Assembly (NCBI RefSeq): GCF_007676755.1 | Contig: NZ_VEBK01000012.1 | Location: 62,001 to 126,000 of the forward strand | Source of the DNA: Bacillus sp. FJAT-22090 | GTDB lineage: Bacteria > Bacillota > Bacilli > Bacillales_A > Planococcaceae | Direction: 5' to 3' | Length of the DNA: 64,000 nt | Shown: piece by piece, positions 45,712 to 54,323 of the stretch | Layout: every line of letters begins with the position of its first letter | Numbering within the stretch: the first letter of the stretch is position 1 | The notes under the pieces: generated by a model | Seen by the model: only the letters and a program-made list of their open reading frames with translations | Told to the model about the DNA's origin: nothing | Database searches by the model: none | Made by a program: the position numbers and the translations under genes

Positions 45712-47088
45712 ATGAGAGAGACCATACATATTTATCATACGAATGATTTACATAGCCATTTAGAAAATTGGCCAACCATTCATCAGTTTCTCTCGGAATT
45801 TCATACCAAACATCATCCAAATGATGCGTATCTCCTACTAGACATTGGAGATCATATGGACAGATCGAACATATTTACAGAAGGTTCCCTTGGAAAAGGA
45901 AATGTTCAATTATTAAATGATGCAGGATATGATTATGTGACCATCGGGAATAACGAAGGAATAACCTTAAGTCATGATGATTTGGACACTTTATATAAAG
46001 ATGCCAAGTTTGAAGTTATCGTCTCTAATTTCACTACATTAGAGGGGGAAATTCCTTCTTGGGTGCTTCCCTATAAAATTCATACTATCTCATCTGGTAT
46101 AAAAATTGGCATTGTAGCTGCAACCGCTGATTTTGGCTTGTATTATGAGAAGTTAGGCTGGCATATTCAAAAACCGATTGAGCGATTAAAAGAAGTATGC
46201 CAGGATATAAGAGAACAAGTGGATTTCATTATTTGTATGTCTCATTTGGGCATGTCCCAAGATGAAATAATGACGGAGCAAATCCCTGAAATTGATCTTA
46301 TTTTAGGATCGCATACTCATCACTTTTTTGAAAATGGAAAAATGCTTGGAAACACACTTCAAGCAGCGGCTGGAAAATATGGAATGTATATAGGACATGT
46401 GACGATGGAATATGATCACGAAGCGAAAAGAATCATTTCAAAGCAGGCAGTTTTATATGCTACAGAAAGTTTACCAAAACCAAAAGATGCTCAGTTGCAA
46501 ATAAAGGCGTGGGAGGAGATTGGTAGGGAAGAACTCGCTTTCCCTGTTTTCCAAAACGCTACTTACTTAAAGAAAGAATGGTTTGGTGAATCGGAGCTGT
46601 CTACATTTTTCGGGAAGGCATTACTATCCTTTACGAAGGCAGATTGTGCTCTGTTTCCAGCAGGTATTTTTTTAACTGATTTACATAAAGGAGTGATAAC
46701 GGCGGGTGACTTGCATCGTTGCTTGCCCCATCCGATTAACCCTTGTGTCATTACGTTAACGGGAGCAGAGCTACTTGAAATTGTAGAAGAGTCTAAGAAC
46801 GAGAAATGGCCTTATTTAGAAGTTAAAGGACTTGGATTTAGAGGCAACTATTTAGGGGCGATGTTATTCGAGCATCTAAAAGAAAGCGAAGAAGGTATCC
46901 TATATGTTAAGGATGAGGAATTACAAATAGAGAAAGTATACACACTTGCTACGCTCGATATGTTCACATTTGGTTATTTCTTTCCTTCCTTAAAATTTGC
47001 GACAAAAGAATACTTTATGCCCGAGTTAATTCGTGATGTAGTGAAATGGTATGGTACTCAATTGGATAGTCATCTATCGCAGACATAA
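45712..47088 (+). CDS. yunD: metallophosphoesterase/5'-nucleotidase-like protein YunD
   Basis: 458 residues. Calcineurin-type metal sites: IYHTNDLHSHLENW, DIGDHMDRS, TIGNNEG, CMSHLG and GSHTHHFF. A C-terminal 5'-nucleotidase domain follows from about 280. No signal peptide, unlike secreted UshA-type enzymes, so it works in the cytoplasm. GAAAGGTGACC precedes the ATG. Confidence 0.9.
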   Translation: MRETIHIYHTNDLHSHLENWPTIHQFLSEFHTKHHPNDAYLLLDIGDHMDRSNIFTEGSLGKGNVQLLNDAGYDYVTIGNNEGITLSHDDLDTLYKDAKFEVIVSNFTTLEGEIPSWVLPYKIHTISSGIKIGIVAATADFGLYYEKLGWHIQKPIERLKEVCQDIREQVDFIICMSHLGMSQDEIMTEQIPEIDLILGSHTHHFFENGKMLGNTLQAAAGKYGMYIGHVTMEYDHEAKRIISKQAVLYATESLPKPKDAQLQIKAWEEIGREELAFPVFQNATYLKKEWFGESELSTFFGKALLSFTKADCALFPAGIFLTDLHKGVITAGDLHRCLPHPINPCVITLTGAELLEIVEESKNEKWPYLEVKGLGFRGNYLGAMLFEHLKESEEGILYVKDEELQIEKVYTLATLDMFTFGYFFPSLKFATKEYFMPELIRDVVKWYGTQLDSHLSQT

Positions 47089-47089
47089 C

Positions 47090-47125
47090 AATCTCCCTTA
47101 TTACATAGTAGTAATAAGGGGGATT
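47090..47125 (+). terminator. yunD terminator hairpin that also covers the yunB ribosome site
   Basis: AATCTCCCTTATTAC / GTAATAAGGGGGATT, 15 pairs with one G-T, 6-base loop, followed by TTATATTG. The right arm contains AAGGGGG (47116-47122), the only ribosome site for yunB at TTG 47131. Confidence 0.85.
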
Positions 47126-47130
47126 TTATA

Positions 47131-47904
47131 TTGTTCTATCGAAAACAAAAGCGTTTTAACCTTTTAACTAATCAGCGGAAATTAGCTCTTTTATTAGCGT
47201 TCTTTATTTTATCGGTAGCGGTAGTTTTTTATGTGATCAATTATCGTTTGACACCAACCTATCTTCAATATGCAGAAGTCCAAACAAATAAAATTGCATC
47301 GATGGTTATTAGTAAAGCGATAAATTCAAGAACGGCAAATGTTCTAGATGTGAACGATATTATTGAGGAAGTTCCGTCCACGAACGGTAGTACAAATATG
47401 GTGACGACGAAATTCAATACAGAAATCATTAATCGTGTGTTATCGGATACCAATAGTTTGGTTCAAGCGCATCTAGAACAAGCAGAACAAGGAAATTTAT
47501 CGAGTCTTCCCTATTTAGATGATATTGAATACGACAAACAAACAATGGAAGACCAAGGAGGAGTCGTATTTTTTGTGCCAATGGGGCAGGCAACCAATAT
47601 TCCTCTGATTGGAAACTTGGGGCCTAAAATTCCTATTCGGTTTCATGTTATTGGGAATGTCCAATCGAATGTAGTGCCTACCATTAGAGAATTTGGGATA
47701 AATAATGCGTATGTGGAAGTTAGTATTCATATTAAAGTAAATGTCCAAATTATAGTACCGCTCGCTAGTAAAATGAGTGTAGTCGAACAAAATATTCCAG
47801 TTGCCATGGGGTTAGTTCAAGGCCAGGTACCTCATATTTACACAGGGGGAGATGGTTCTGCTGCTCCATCTGTCGAAGTACCACTCCCATTACCAGAAAA
47901 ATAA
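47131..47904 (+). CDS. yunB: sporulation protein YunB
   Basis: 257 residues with one N-terminal membrane helix (about 16-37, LALLLAFFILSVAVVFYVIN) and an extracytoplasmic domain with VFFVPMGQATNIPLIGNLGP, typical of YunB. In B. subtilis it is made in the mother cell and needed for efficient sporulation. The TTG start lies nine bases after AAGGGGG. Expected sigma-E control is inferred; I could not fix a promoter. Confidence 0.92.
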   Translation: MFYRKQKRFNLLTNQRKLALLLAFFILSVAVVFYVINYRLTPTYLQYAEVQTNKIASMVISKAINSRTANVLDVNDIIEEVPSTNGSTNMVTTKFNTEIINRVLSDTNSLVQAHLEQAEQGNLSSLPYLDDIEYDKQTMEDQGGVVFFVPMGQATNIPLIGNLGPKIPIRFHVIGNVQSNVVPTIREFGINNAYVEVSIHIKVNVQIIVPLASKMSVVEQNIPVAMGLVQGQVPHIYTGGDGSAAPSVEVPLPLPEK

Positions 47905-47956
47905 AAATATCAGGTAAGACGGAAATAACTGTTACAATATAGAAAATGAATAAAAT

Positions 47957-48208
47957 AGGTAGAGGCTGCAAGACTTAATAGTATTATACGGGAAGATGAC
48001 GCTTATGATCGTATACGAAAGGAAGTTTTGCCGAAGCTATATATCGTTCGTCAAACGATATGTGGTTGGGGTTATTTCAAATAGAAATAACACTGTCATT
48101 TATATGGATTCATATAAATGGGGAGCTACAAAGGATAAATACACGTTTTTATGCTTAAATACAATAGTTAAAGCCAACCTATATGTAATGTATAGGTTGG
48201 CTTTTTAT
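47957..48208 (+). promoter_or_regulatory. lysine (L-box) riboswitch with terminator
   Basis: The conserved segments appear in order: GGTAGAGGCTGCAAGAC, AGTA, CGAAAGG, TTTGCCGAAGC, GGTTGGGG, ACTGTCA and GGGAGCTAC. P1 can form between GTAG (47959) and CTAC (48126). The expression platform is a 13-bp hairpin, AAGCCAACCTATA / TATAGGTTGGCTT (48171-48203), with a T run. It would shut off the downstream transporter when lysine is high. Confidence 0.93.
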
Positions 48209-48229
48209 ATTTTTGAGGAGGAAGCAGTT

Positions 48230-49801
48230 TTGGAAAACACCATTTTTTCTTTATTACCCCCGTTACTAGCAATCATTATGGTATTAGTAACGAAAAGAGT
48301 TGTCTTATCACTAGGAGTCGGGATTGTTTCAGCGGCTCTGCTTGTAAAAAGCTTTGCACCAGTCGATTCGTTTGTATTGTTGTGGGAGTCCTTTAAAACT
48401 TCTTTTTGGGAGGAAGGGTTGAATACGTACAATATTTATATATTATTATTTATTTTATTGCTCGGCATAGTTACGGCGTTTGTTAGTCTGTCAGGTGGGA
48501 GTACAGCATTTGCTGCGTGGGCGGTAAAAAGAATTAAAACTCGCCGCGGATCCAAATTACTGACTGCATTTTTAGGGATTATTATATTTGTGGATGATTA
48601 TTTTAATGCGTTGGCAGTCGGGCAAATTGCGAGACCTATTACAGATTCTCATCGGGTATCACGTGCAAAACTTGCCTATTTTATCGATTCTACCTCTGCC
48701 CCGGTTTGTGTAGTATCGCCTGTTTCTAGTTGGGGTGCTTTTTTAATCAGCCAATTAGGGGTGATTTTTGCGACCTATTCGGTAACTGACTATACGCCGC
48801 TTCAAGCATTTGTATTGATGGCACCGATGAATTTTTATGTTGTCGCCACGTTAGCGGTCGTATTTTTTGTAGCTTGGACAGATTTTGACTTATTAGAAAT
48901 GAAAAAACATGAACAAAGAGCAAGAGAAAAGGGAGAACTTTACGATTCAAGTAAATCTAATCCAGGGGATCTTCAAGGAAATTTCCCGGAAAATAATTAC
49001 GGGAAAGTAACCGATTTAGTCTTGCCAATCATTACTTTAATAGTAGTGACTTTGTTTACCATGTTTTGGACAGGCTATCAACATTCAGGATTTGAATTAA
49101 ATCTATTTGTGATTTTTGAAAACACAGACGTTCCTTTTTCTTTATTGATCGGAGGTCTGACAGCGACTATTTTAGCTATAGCACTGTATGTGCGCCAATT
49201 CAAAACAAATGCAGAAGCAAATATCGGCTTAGTATGGAAAGCTCTTGTGACCGGGATAAATTCAATGCTGCCTGCGATTCTTATATTAGTTTTTGCATGG
49301 TCATTATCCTTCCTGATCAATAAGTTAGAAACAGGAGCATTTTTGGCTAAATTAGTAACGGATCATCATATTCCCGTTGGAGTCATACCTGTATTACTAT
49401 TTGTCCTAACAGCATTTATGGCATTTGCAACAGGTTCCTCATGGGGGTCATTCGGAATCTTATTACCTATTGGGGCGAGTATCATCATGGCGATCGAACC
49501 AGCATTATTATTACCGGTTCTATCAGCGGTTTTAGCAGGAGCGGTTTTTGGAGATCATTGTTCACCGATTTCAGATACGACGATTATGTCTGCAACCGGA
49601 GCAGGGGTAAATGTAATCGATCATGTCATGACGCAATTACCTTATGCGATTATTTGTGCAATAATTGCTGCTGTTGGCTATTTAGTTTTAGGATTGACGG
49701 ACTCTGCATGGTTAGGGTTTGCTACTGTAGTGTGTATTATTATTGGATTATTTGTTGTATGGAATGCCAAAAACAAGCAAGCAGTTCACACAAAAAAATA
49801 G
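48230..49801 (+). CDS. NhaC-family Na+/H+ antiporter-type transporter, probable lysine transporter
   Basis: 523 residues with about 12 membrane helices; GIIIFVDDYFNALAVGQIAR, DSTSAPVCVVSPVSSWGAF, ATGSSWGSFGILLPIG and GDHCSPISDTTIMSATGAG are typical of the NhaC/YheL group. TTG 48230 has GAGGAGG eight bases upstream. The longer frame back to 47996 would run through the riboswitch and is rejected. The L-box points to lysine as the substrate (with Na+ or H+), as known for riboswitch-linked NhaC relatives. The sequence alone would only say cation/amine antiporter. Confidence 0.88.
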   Translation: MENTIFSLLPPLLAIIMVLVTKRVVLSLGVGIVSAALLVKSFAPVDSFVLLWESFKTSFWEEGLNTYNIYILLFILLLGIVTAFVSLSGGSTAFAAWAVKRIKTRRGSKLLTAFLGIIIFVDDYFNALAVGQIARPITDSHRVSRAKLAYFIDSTSAPVCVVSPVSSWGAFLISQLGVIFATYSVTDYTPLQAFVLMAPMNFYVVATLAVVFFVAWTDFDLLEMKKHEQRAREKGELYDSSKSNPGDLQGNFPENNYGKVTDLVLPIITLIVVTLFTMFWTGYQHSGFELNLFVIFENTDVPFSLLIGGLTATILAIALYVRQFKTNAEANIGLVWKALVTGINSMLPAILILVFAWSLSFLINKLETGAFLAKLVTDHHIPVGVIPVLLFVLTAFMAFATGSSWGSFGILLPIGASIIMAIEPALLLPVLSAVLAGAVFGDHCSPISDTTIMSATGAGVNVIDHVMTQLPYAIICAIIAAVGYLVLGLTDSAWLGFATVVCIIIGLFVVWNAKNKQAVHTKK

Positions 49802-49906
49802 TTCCTTTACTTTTACAGTATGGTTTTTAGAAGGTTGTTTGAATTCTAATAATATGGTACATTGACAACAGTGTAGTCAGTTTATGAAGAATGGGGTAGA
49901 TATGAA

Positions 49907-50842
49907 GTGACATCGTGTAAACCAACGAAATCAGAGCATCAACGTAAACCAGATTGGTTAAAAATAAAGCTAAATACAAATGAGGACTATAAAGGTCTGA
50001 AAAAGTTAATGCGTGAAAACAATCTACATACAGTTTGTGAAGAAGCAAGATGTCCCAATATCCATGAATGCTGGGGTTCAAGAAGAACTGCTACGTTTAT
50101 GATTTTAGGTGCAGTTTGTACTAGAGCATGTCGCTTTTGCGCCGTAAAAACAGGTCTTCCAAATGAGTTAGATTTAGCAGAACCAGAACGTGTGGCAGAT
50201 TCAGTTGTTATTATGAATTTAAAGCATGTTGTAGTAACAGCTGTAGCTCGAGATGATTTAAAGGACGGCGGTTCTGAAGTATTTGCCGAGACGATTCGTG
50301 CAATTCGCCGTAAAAACCCATTTACAACAATTGAAGTACTACCTTCTGATATGGGTGGTATAGAGCAAAATATCCAAAATATTATGGATGCAAAACCAGA
50401 TATTTTGAACCATAATATTGAAACTGTGCGCCGTCTAACTCCAAGGGTTCGTGCAAGAGCAAAATACGATCGCTCGCTTGAATTATTGCGTCGTGCAAAA
50501 GAAATGCAACCAACCATTCCAACGAAATCTTCGTTAATGTTAGGTTTAGGGGAAACCCATGAAGAAATATTAGAAGTAATGGACGATTTACGCGCTAATA
50601 ATGTAGATATTATGACGATCGGTCAATATTTACAACCAACGAAAAAGCATTTACCCGTGCTAAAATATTATTCTCCTGCTGAGTTTGGTGAATTACGGAA
50701 AATTGCAATGAGTAAAGGGTTCTCGCATTGTGAAGCAGGTCCACTTGTCAGAAGTAGTTATCATGCAGATGAACAAGTAAATGCCGCAGCGAAACAAAGA
50801 CAAGCGCAGGGTGAGGAACTTCTAGCTACTCAAAATAGCTAA
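49907..50842 (+). CDS. lipA: lipoyl synthase
   Basis: 311 residues, radical-SAM enzyme that inserts two sulfurs into octanoyl groups. Auxiliary cluster [12 protein letters not shown] (Cys44, 49, 55), radical-SAM cluster CTRACRFC (Cys71, 75, 78) and the C-terminal RSSYHAD with the serine ligand are all present. GTG 49907 with GGGGTAG upstream. Its overlap with yutD (TAATG) suggests coupling. It links functionally to suf and gcvH in the window. Confidence 0.97.
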   Translation: MTSCKPTKSEHQRKPDWLKIKLNTNEDYKGLKKLMRENNLHTVCEEARCPNIHECWGSRRTATFMILGAVCTRACRFCAVKTGLPNELDLAEPERVADSVVIMNLKHVVVTAVARDDLKDGGSEVFAETIRAIRRKNPFTTIEVLPSDMGGIEQNIQNIMDAKPDILNHNIETVRRLTPRVRARAKYDRSLELLRRAKEMQPTIPTKSSLMLGLGETHEEILEVMDDLRANNVDIMTIGQYLQPTKKHLPVLKYYSPAEFGELRKIAMSKGFSHCEAGPLVRSSYHADEQVNAAAKQRQAQGEELLATQNS

Positions 50843-51201
50843 TGGATGGTGATCGAATGATAGTTGCAGAAGGTTTTACTTATGAAATTATAGAAGATTA
50901 CCGGGATGCATTTAAAGAGGATGCTTTTTTGGATCGATATAGCGAAATCCTTTCGAAGTATGATTATATTATGGGAGACTGGGGATATGGTCAGCTTCGC
51001 TTAAAAGGTTTTTTTGAAGATCGGAATCATAAAGCAACTTTTGATACGAAAATAAGCACGATGAAAGATTATTTATACGAGTATTGTAATTTTGGCTGTG
51101 CCTATTTTCTAATTAAGAAAACGGGCGTTGCTCCGAAAATAGTGCCGCCGGTAGAAATAGTAGAACAAGTACAAGAAAAGCAAGAGCCGGATCATTTATA
51201 A
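50842..51201 (+). CDS. yutD: YutD-family protein (DUF1027)
   Basis: 119 residues: YEIIEDYRDAFKEDAFLDRY, SKYDYIMGDWGYGQLRLKGF and LYEYCNFGCAYFLIKK are YutD blocks. Function unknown; it regularly follows lipA in Bacillales. ATG 50842 overlaps the lipA stop; ATG 50857 in frame is an alternative. The last codons lie in a terminator stem. Confidence 0.88.
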   Translation: MDGDRMIVAEGFTYEIIEDYRDAFKEDAFLDRYSEILSKYDYIMGDWGYGQLRLKGFFEDRNHKATFDTKISTMKDYLYEYCNFGCAYFLIKKTGVAPKIVPPVEIVEQVQEKQEPDHL

Positions 51202-51224
51202 TCTGGCTCTTGTTTTTTTTTTTT
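51181..51224 (+). terminator. terminator overlapping the end of yutD
   Basis: CAAGAGCCGGAT / ATCTGGCTCTTG (one G-T), 8-base loop, followed by a run of 12 T. The left arm encodes the yutD C-terminus and the stop is at the loop edge. Confidence 0.92.
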
Positions 51225-51297
51225 CAAAAGATAAGAAAGTATAAGTGTCCTGTAAACACTGAGTTCTCGTCATTTTTAAAGAATAAAGAATACTGCC

Positions 51298-51427
51298 GAT
51301 TTCCGTTTCAGGTGGACGCGTTCCGCAGGGGGAGCGCTGAACCATCACCGCCCCTTCGGGTACGTTGTGATGTTTCACCTTTCTCCCTCATCCTGCTGGA
51401 GTCGCCACCTTTCACTGCAATCAATAG
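51298..51427. repeat. long interspersed repeat, apparently complete copy
   Basis: GATTTCCGTTTCAGGTGGAC through GAGTCGCCACCTTTCACTGC and AATCAAT. Ends are imperfect inverted repeats (TTTCAGGTGGACGC / GTCGCCACCTTTCA), so the unit can fold on itself. Related copies: 31071-31265 (with insertion) and 12206-12300 (truncated). Confidence 0.8.
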
Positions 51428-51514
51428 AGTGATCATGCGCACGATTCTTTTGTTATTGGTTTGGAATAAAGATTGATTAAAAACAGCTACAAAAGCTAAT
51501 TTTAACAGAAAATC

Positions 51515-51556
51515 ATAGCCCCTATTTTGAACAAAGATTGATCAAATAGGGGCTAT
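51515..51556. terminator. hairpin between the repeat and the anti-sigma gene
   Basis: ATAGCCCCTATTTTGA / TCAAATAGGGGCTAT with a small loop. It lies 130 bases past the end of the minus-strand gene; which strand it serves is not clear. Confidence 0.55.
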
Positions 51557-51618
51557 TCTTCATAACTGTTTAGGGCTTTTTGTAATAAAAATTGATTATT
51601 TTGGAAAGCGAATATTTA

Positions 51619-51635
51619 GCTAAGCACCCGTTAGC
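51619..51635 (-). repeat. isolated cassette-boundary core on the minus strand
   Basis: The minus strand reads GGCTAACGGGTGCTTAGC, the CTAACGGGTGCTT core of the 16.5-22 kb boundaries, 52 bases after the stop of the anti-sigma gene. GCTAA / TTAGC can form a small stem around it. Confidence 0.6.
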
Positions 51636-51687
51636 CGAAGAAGAGCTAATTCACTTCATAAAGGAATAGAAAGCATCATCATATTCT

Positions 51688-52980
51688 CTATCGTGGAATC
51701 TTAACTGTGATTTGAGCTTCTTGATTTAGCGTCATTTTTGGAATATTAATTGTTTTAATAATTATTTCCCCATTGTCTTTTGTACTGTTAATATACATTT
51801 TATATTTGTTTTTGCCAATCGATTTGGGATAACCTCCATCTGCAATTAAGTAATTACCCTCACTATCTCCCACCCATAAATGATTCATCTCAAAATCTGT
51901 ACCAAACGGGAATGAGCTTGTCGATTCAAAGTAAACTGCAGTTAGATCATTTTCTTCTTCCATTCTCGTCACCACTAAATCGCCCATTTCACCTTGTGAA
52001 ATGATTAATGGCAAACTATTTTTATCCAGAATTTCTATATTCTCTTTTCTTTCAGTGATTTCCGGTACAAAGAAAGGACTTATTGTAAGTTCACTTACTT
52101 CTTCACTAATTGGTTCGAACACATATTCACGAATTAAACCTTTCTTAATACCTGAACCAGATGCACTTATCATCGGTATAGGATTTCCTTTTTGGTCTAA
52201 TAAGTATAATTCTAATCTTTGTTTTTTTGGATTATACATAGCTTCCGGAGTTTCTTTAAATAGTACATGCAAACTTATAGCTGAATTTGTACTCTCGAAT
52301 TTTTTCACCTCATACGAGAAGTTATCTAATTCAGCTCGTTGCCCTATTCCTAAATTCACACGATGATTATTGGTTTGTAATACATGGGTTTCAAACTGCC
52401 AATCACCTCTTGTGTCACCTATGTGTATTATTGATACGTTTAAATCAAATTCTTTAGGTAAGGACTCTGTTGGATATATTTGGACGAGACCAGAAAACTG
52501 TCCATTTTCTAAATACTCACCTCTAGTACTTGATGAAAAATTGATTTCTTCTCCGTTTACTTCAATCTGGTGTAGATTTAAGTATTCAGCTTTATCTTGA
52601 ACAAATGAAAATGCAAGGCGAGTACCATCATATACTACTTCCTGAACCTTAAATGAAACTCCATTGCTAGATATCGTTTCGTTTAATAAAATTGCATTTT
52701 CATCACGGATCGCAACACGTAAACCTTTGTCACCGACTGATGTAAAAATAGAATCGAGTAAAGGTACTCTTGCAAGTACACTAGCCATAGTAGGTGATAT
52801 AAATCCTAAGCTAATTAGTAAACCAAATGTAGCTGCACATGAAAGTATTAGCATCACTACTTTTTTTCTTCTAGGCTTAATTTGTTTTTGGCTTACATTT
52901 AACCCTTTTTTGATAGCTGCATCTAGCTTTTGTCTAGGTACTTGAATTGAATCAATTGATTTTTTAATATCCTTGTCCAT
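51688..52980 (-). CDS. anti-sigma factor with DUF4179-type extracellular domain
   Basis: 430 residues: cytoplasmic N-terminus of about 40 (DAAIKKGLNVSQKQIKPRRK), one membrane helix at about 42-65 (VVMLILSCAATFGLLISLGF), and an extracytoplasmic beta-rich part with DUF4179 features (ILLNETISSNGVSFKVQEVV, then YDGTRLAFSFV). This layout is that of anti-sigma factors encoded with ECF sigma factors. It would hold the sigma factor at the membrane until an outside signal. The start overlaps the end of the sigma gene by 17 bases. Confidence 0.85.
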   Translation of the reverse strand: MDKDIKKSIDSIQVPRQKLDAAIKKGLNVSQKQIKPRRKKVVMLILSCAATFGLLISLGFISPTMASVLARVPLLDSIFTSVGDKGLRVAIRDENAILLNETISSNGVSFKVQEVVYDGTRLAFSFVQDKAEYLNLHQIEVNGEEINFSSSTRGEYLENGQFSGLVQIYPTESLPKEFDLNVSIIHIGDTRGDWQFETHVLQTNNHRVNLGIGQRAELDNFSYEVKKFESTNSAISLHVLFKETPEAMYNPKKQRLELYLLDQKGNPIPMISASGSGIKKGLIREYVFEPISEEVSELTISPFFVPEITERKENIEILDKNSLPLIISQGEMGDLVVTRMEEENDLTAVYFESTSSFPFGTDFEMNHLWVGDSEGNYLIADGGYPKSIGKNKYKMYINSTKDNGEIIIKTINIPKMTLNQEAQITVKIPR

Positions 52981-53494
52981 TTACTTTTCCCCCCTGATAA
53001 AACTTTTTCAGCTTTTTAATTGCCCGATGTAAATTCGATTTCACCGTACCTTCTGGACAATTTAAAAAAATTGCTATTTGTTGCACAGATAAATCCCTAT
53101 AATAACGAAGAATAATGACCGTTTTATATTTTTCTTCTAGCTGCTCTATTGCATGTAATAAATCTAGTTTTTCTTCAATTTTCACAATCGGAAACTGTTT
53201 CTCCGGTATGTTTTCATTTAGTTGGATTATTTTTGAGGTCTTTCTTAAAAACTCTAACGCTGTATTGATAAGAATCTTCGTAAGCCACGTACTGAAATAC
53301 CTCTCCTCTTTTACAGAATTTAAACTGGCATACGCTTTAGTAATTGTTTCTTGTACAATATCTAGGGCATCGGTTTCATTTTTAACATATAAATAAGCTA
53401 TTTTATAAAGCTTTTCTTTATCACTTTCTATTAATTGAAGAAATGCTTTTTTATCCCCTTTCTGAGCCTTTATAAATGTATTTTGCAAAAGCAC
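52964..53494 (-). CDS. ECF RNA polymerase sigma factor (SigV/SigW-like)
   Basis: 176 residues with region 2 (KLYKIAYLYVKNETDALDIV, then QETITKAYASL) and region 4 (LEEKYKTVIILRYYRDLSVQ, then CPEGTVKSNLHRAIKKLKKF), the ECF minimum. GTG 53494 is the start, with GGAGGGAAGTCA upstream. An ECF-like promoter at 53526-53554 points to autoregulation. Signal and regulon are unknown. Confidence 0.92.
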   Translation of the reverse strand: MLLQNTFIKAQKGDKKAFLQLIESDKEKLYKIAYLYVKNETDALDIVQETITKAYASLNSVKEERYFSTWLTKILINTALEFLRKTSKIIQLNENIPEKQFPIVKIEEKLDLLHAIEQLEEKYKTVIILRYYRDLSVQQIAIFLNCPEGTVKSNLHRAIKKLKKFYQGGKVNGQGY

Positions 53495-53525
53495 TGACTT
53501 CCCTCCGTTCTCTTCTTACAAATGT

Positions 53526-53554
53526 TAGATGAATGAGATGTCCATTTCGTTGCA
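53526..53554 (-). promoter_or_regulatory. ECF-type promoter of the sigma/anti-sigma operon
   Basis: Read on the minus strand: TGCAAC, 17 bases, CATCTA. It is close to the ECF consensus TGAAAC-N16/17-CGTCTA and lies 32 bases before the sigma gene start. Confidence 0.7.
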
Positions 53555-53630
53555 ATATGAATATAATTTAGATGAATTTTTTAGAAAAACCATTCTATTA
53601 CTTGTTGAAAAAAGATCATTCAACATAAAA

Positions 53631-53655
53631 ACGTCTCTACTGTAAATAGAGACGT
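53631..53655. terminator. hairpin upstream of the sigma operon
   Basis: ACGTCTCTA / TAGAGACGT, perfect 9-bp stem. T runs follow on both strands. On the minus strand it lies just after the coding remnant at 53680-53766. Confidence 0.65.
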
Positions 53656-53679
53656 ACTCTTTTTTATACTATGATTAGC

Positions 53680-53766
53680 CTATTTCCTTGCAAGTGGTTC
53701 AATTCCTTGTTCAACTAAACTGCTTCGTTTATTTAAGTAAATCTCTTCATAATCTTTATAGTTATA
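53680..53766 (-). pseudogene. C-terminal remnant of an unidentified protein
   Basis: The minus strand reads YNYKDYEEIYLNKRSSLVEQ and then GIEPLARK between two stops, followed 25 bases later by a terminator-like hairpin. It looks like the tail of a lost gene with its original terminator. No family recognised. Confidence 0.4.
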
Positions 53767-54129
53767 TTAACTTAAATATCCAATATAAATCATCTAGCCT
53801 ACAAGAAAAATACAGAGGAGAGAAGATTTTAATCAAACTTTATTACAAATAATCAAAATTTTTTACATACATTTGTCATTGTTTAATGTTGAAGCTATTA
53901 TAACTTGGGAAATTATAAAGTAATAGTTGGTGTTTTCCAACTAAAAAGGCGAAATAGCGAACGAAATTGTACTTTCGAGAGCTTACTCTATGCATTAGGA
54001 ATTATCTTTTCTTTCATTATACAAACATGTACGAAACTTGTGCCTAAACTTTGAGAAGGGCGACGGAAAGACAAACGCCATAAGATTACCACCTCTAAAA
54101 AAATCGGTTATCATATAGCATCAGTTTGA
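53767..54129. other. AT-rich intergenic stretch, no gene seen
   Basis: About 360 bases without a credible open frame on either strand. Short inverted stretches occur (for example CGAAATTGTACTTTCG near 53959), with no clear purpose. Confidence 0.4.
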
Positions 54130-54184
54130 CCAAAGTACTTCGAAAACGATAGATACAGGATTTGATCTTAATGGGCGCTTATGC
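54130..54184. repeat. 55-base repeat shared with 31486-31540
   Basis: CCAAAGTACTTCGAAAACG through TTAATGGGCGCTTATGC; 46 of 55 positions agree with the other copy, same length. Both copies lie in gene-free gaps. Confidence 0.65.
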
Positions 54185-54276
54185 ACTAAGATTCAAGCAA
54201 GATAGTAATTAGTTGTAATTTTGAAGTCTTTAGTTGTAAATGAGATTTTTTTACAGACGTAAAGTAGCCAAAAAAG

Positions 54277-54302
54277 ACAGGAAGCGGATTGCCGCTTCCT
54301 GT
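54277..54302. terminator. terminator of the DUF3055 gene
   Basis: ACAGGAAGCGG / CCGCTTCCTGT, perfect 11-bp stem, 4-base loop. On the minus strand it is followed by TTTTTTGG, 22 bases after the gene end. Confidence 0.8.
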
Positions 54303-54323
54303 TTCTCTTAAAACTTCCCGTGT

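Noticed and set aside
47996-48229. N-terminal extension of the NhaC-family protein
   Set aside because: These codons overlap the lysine riboswitch and terminator. TTG 48230 has a strong ribosome site and begins at the first membrane helix.
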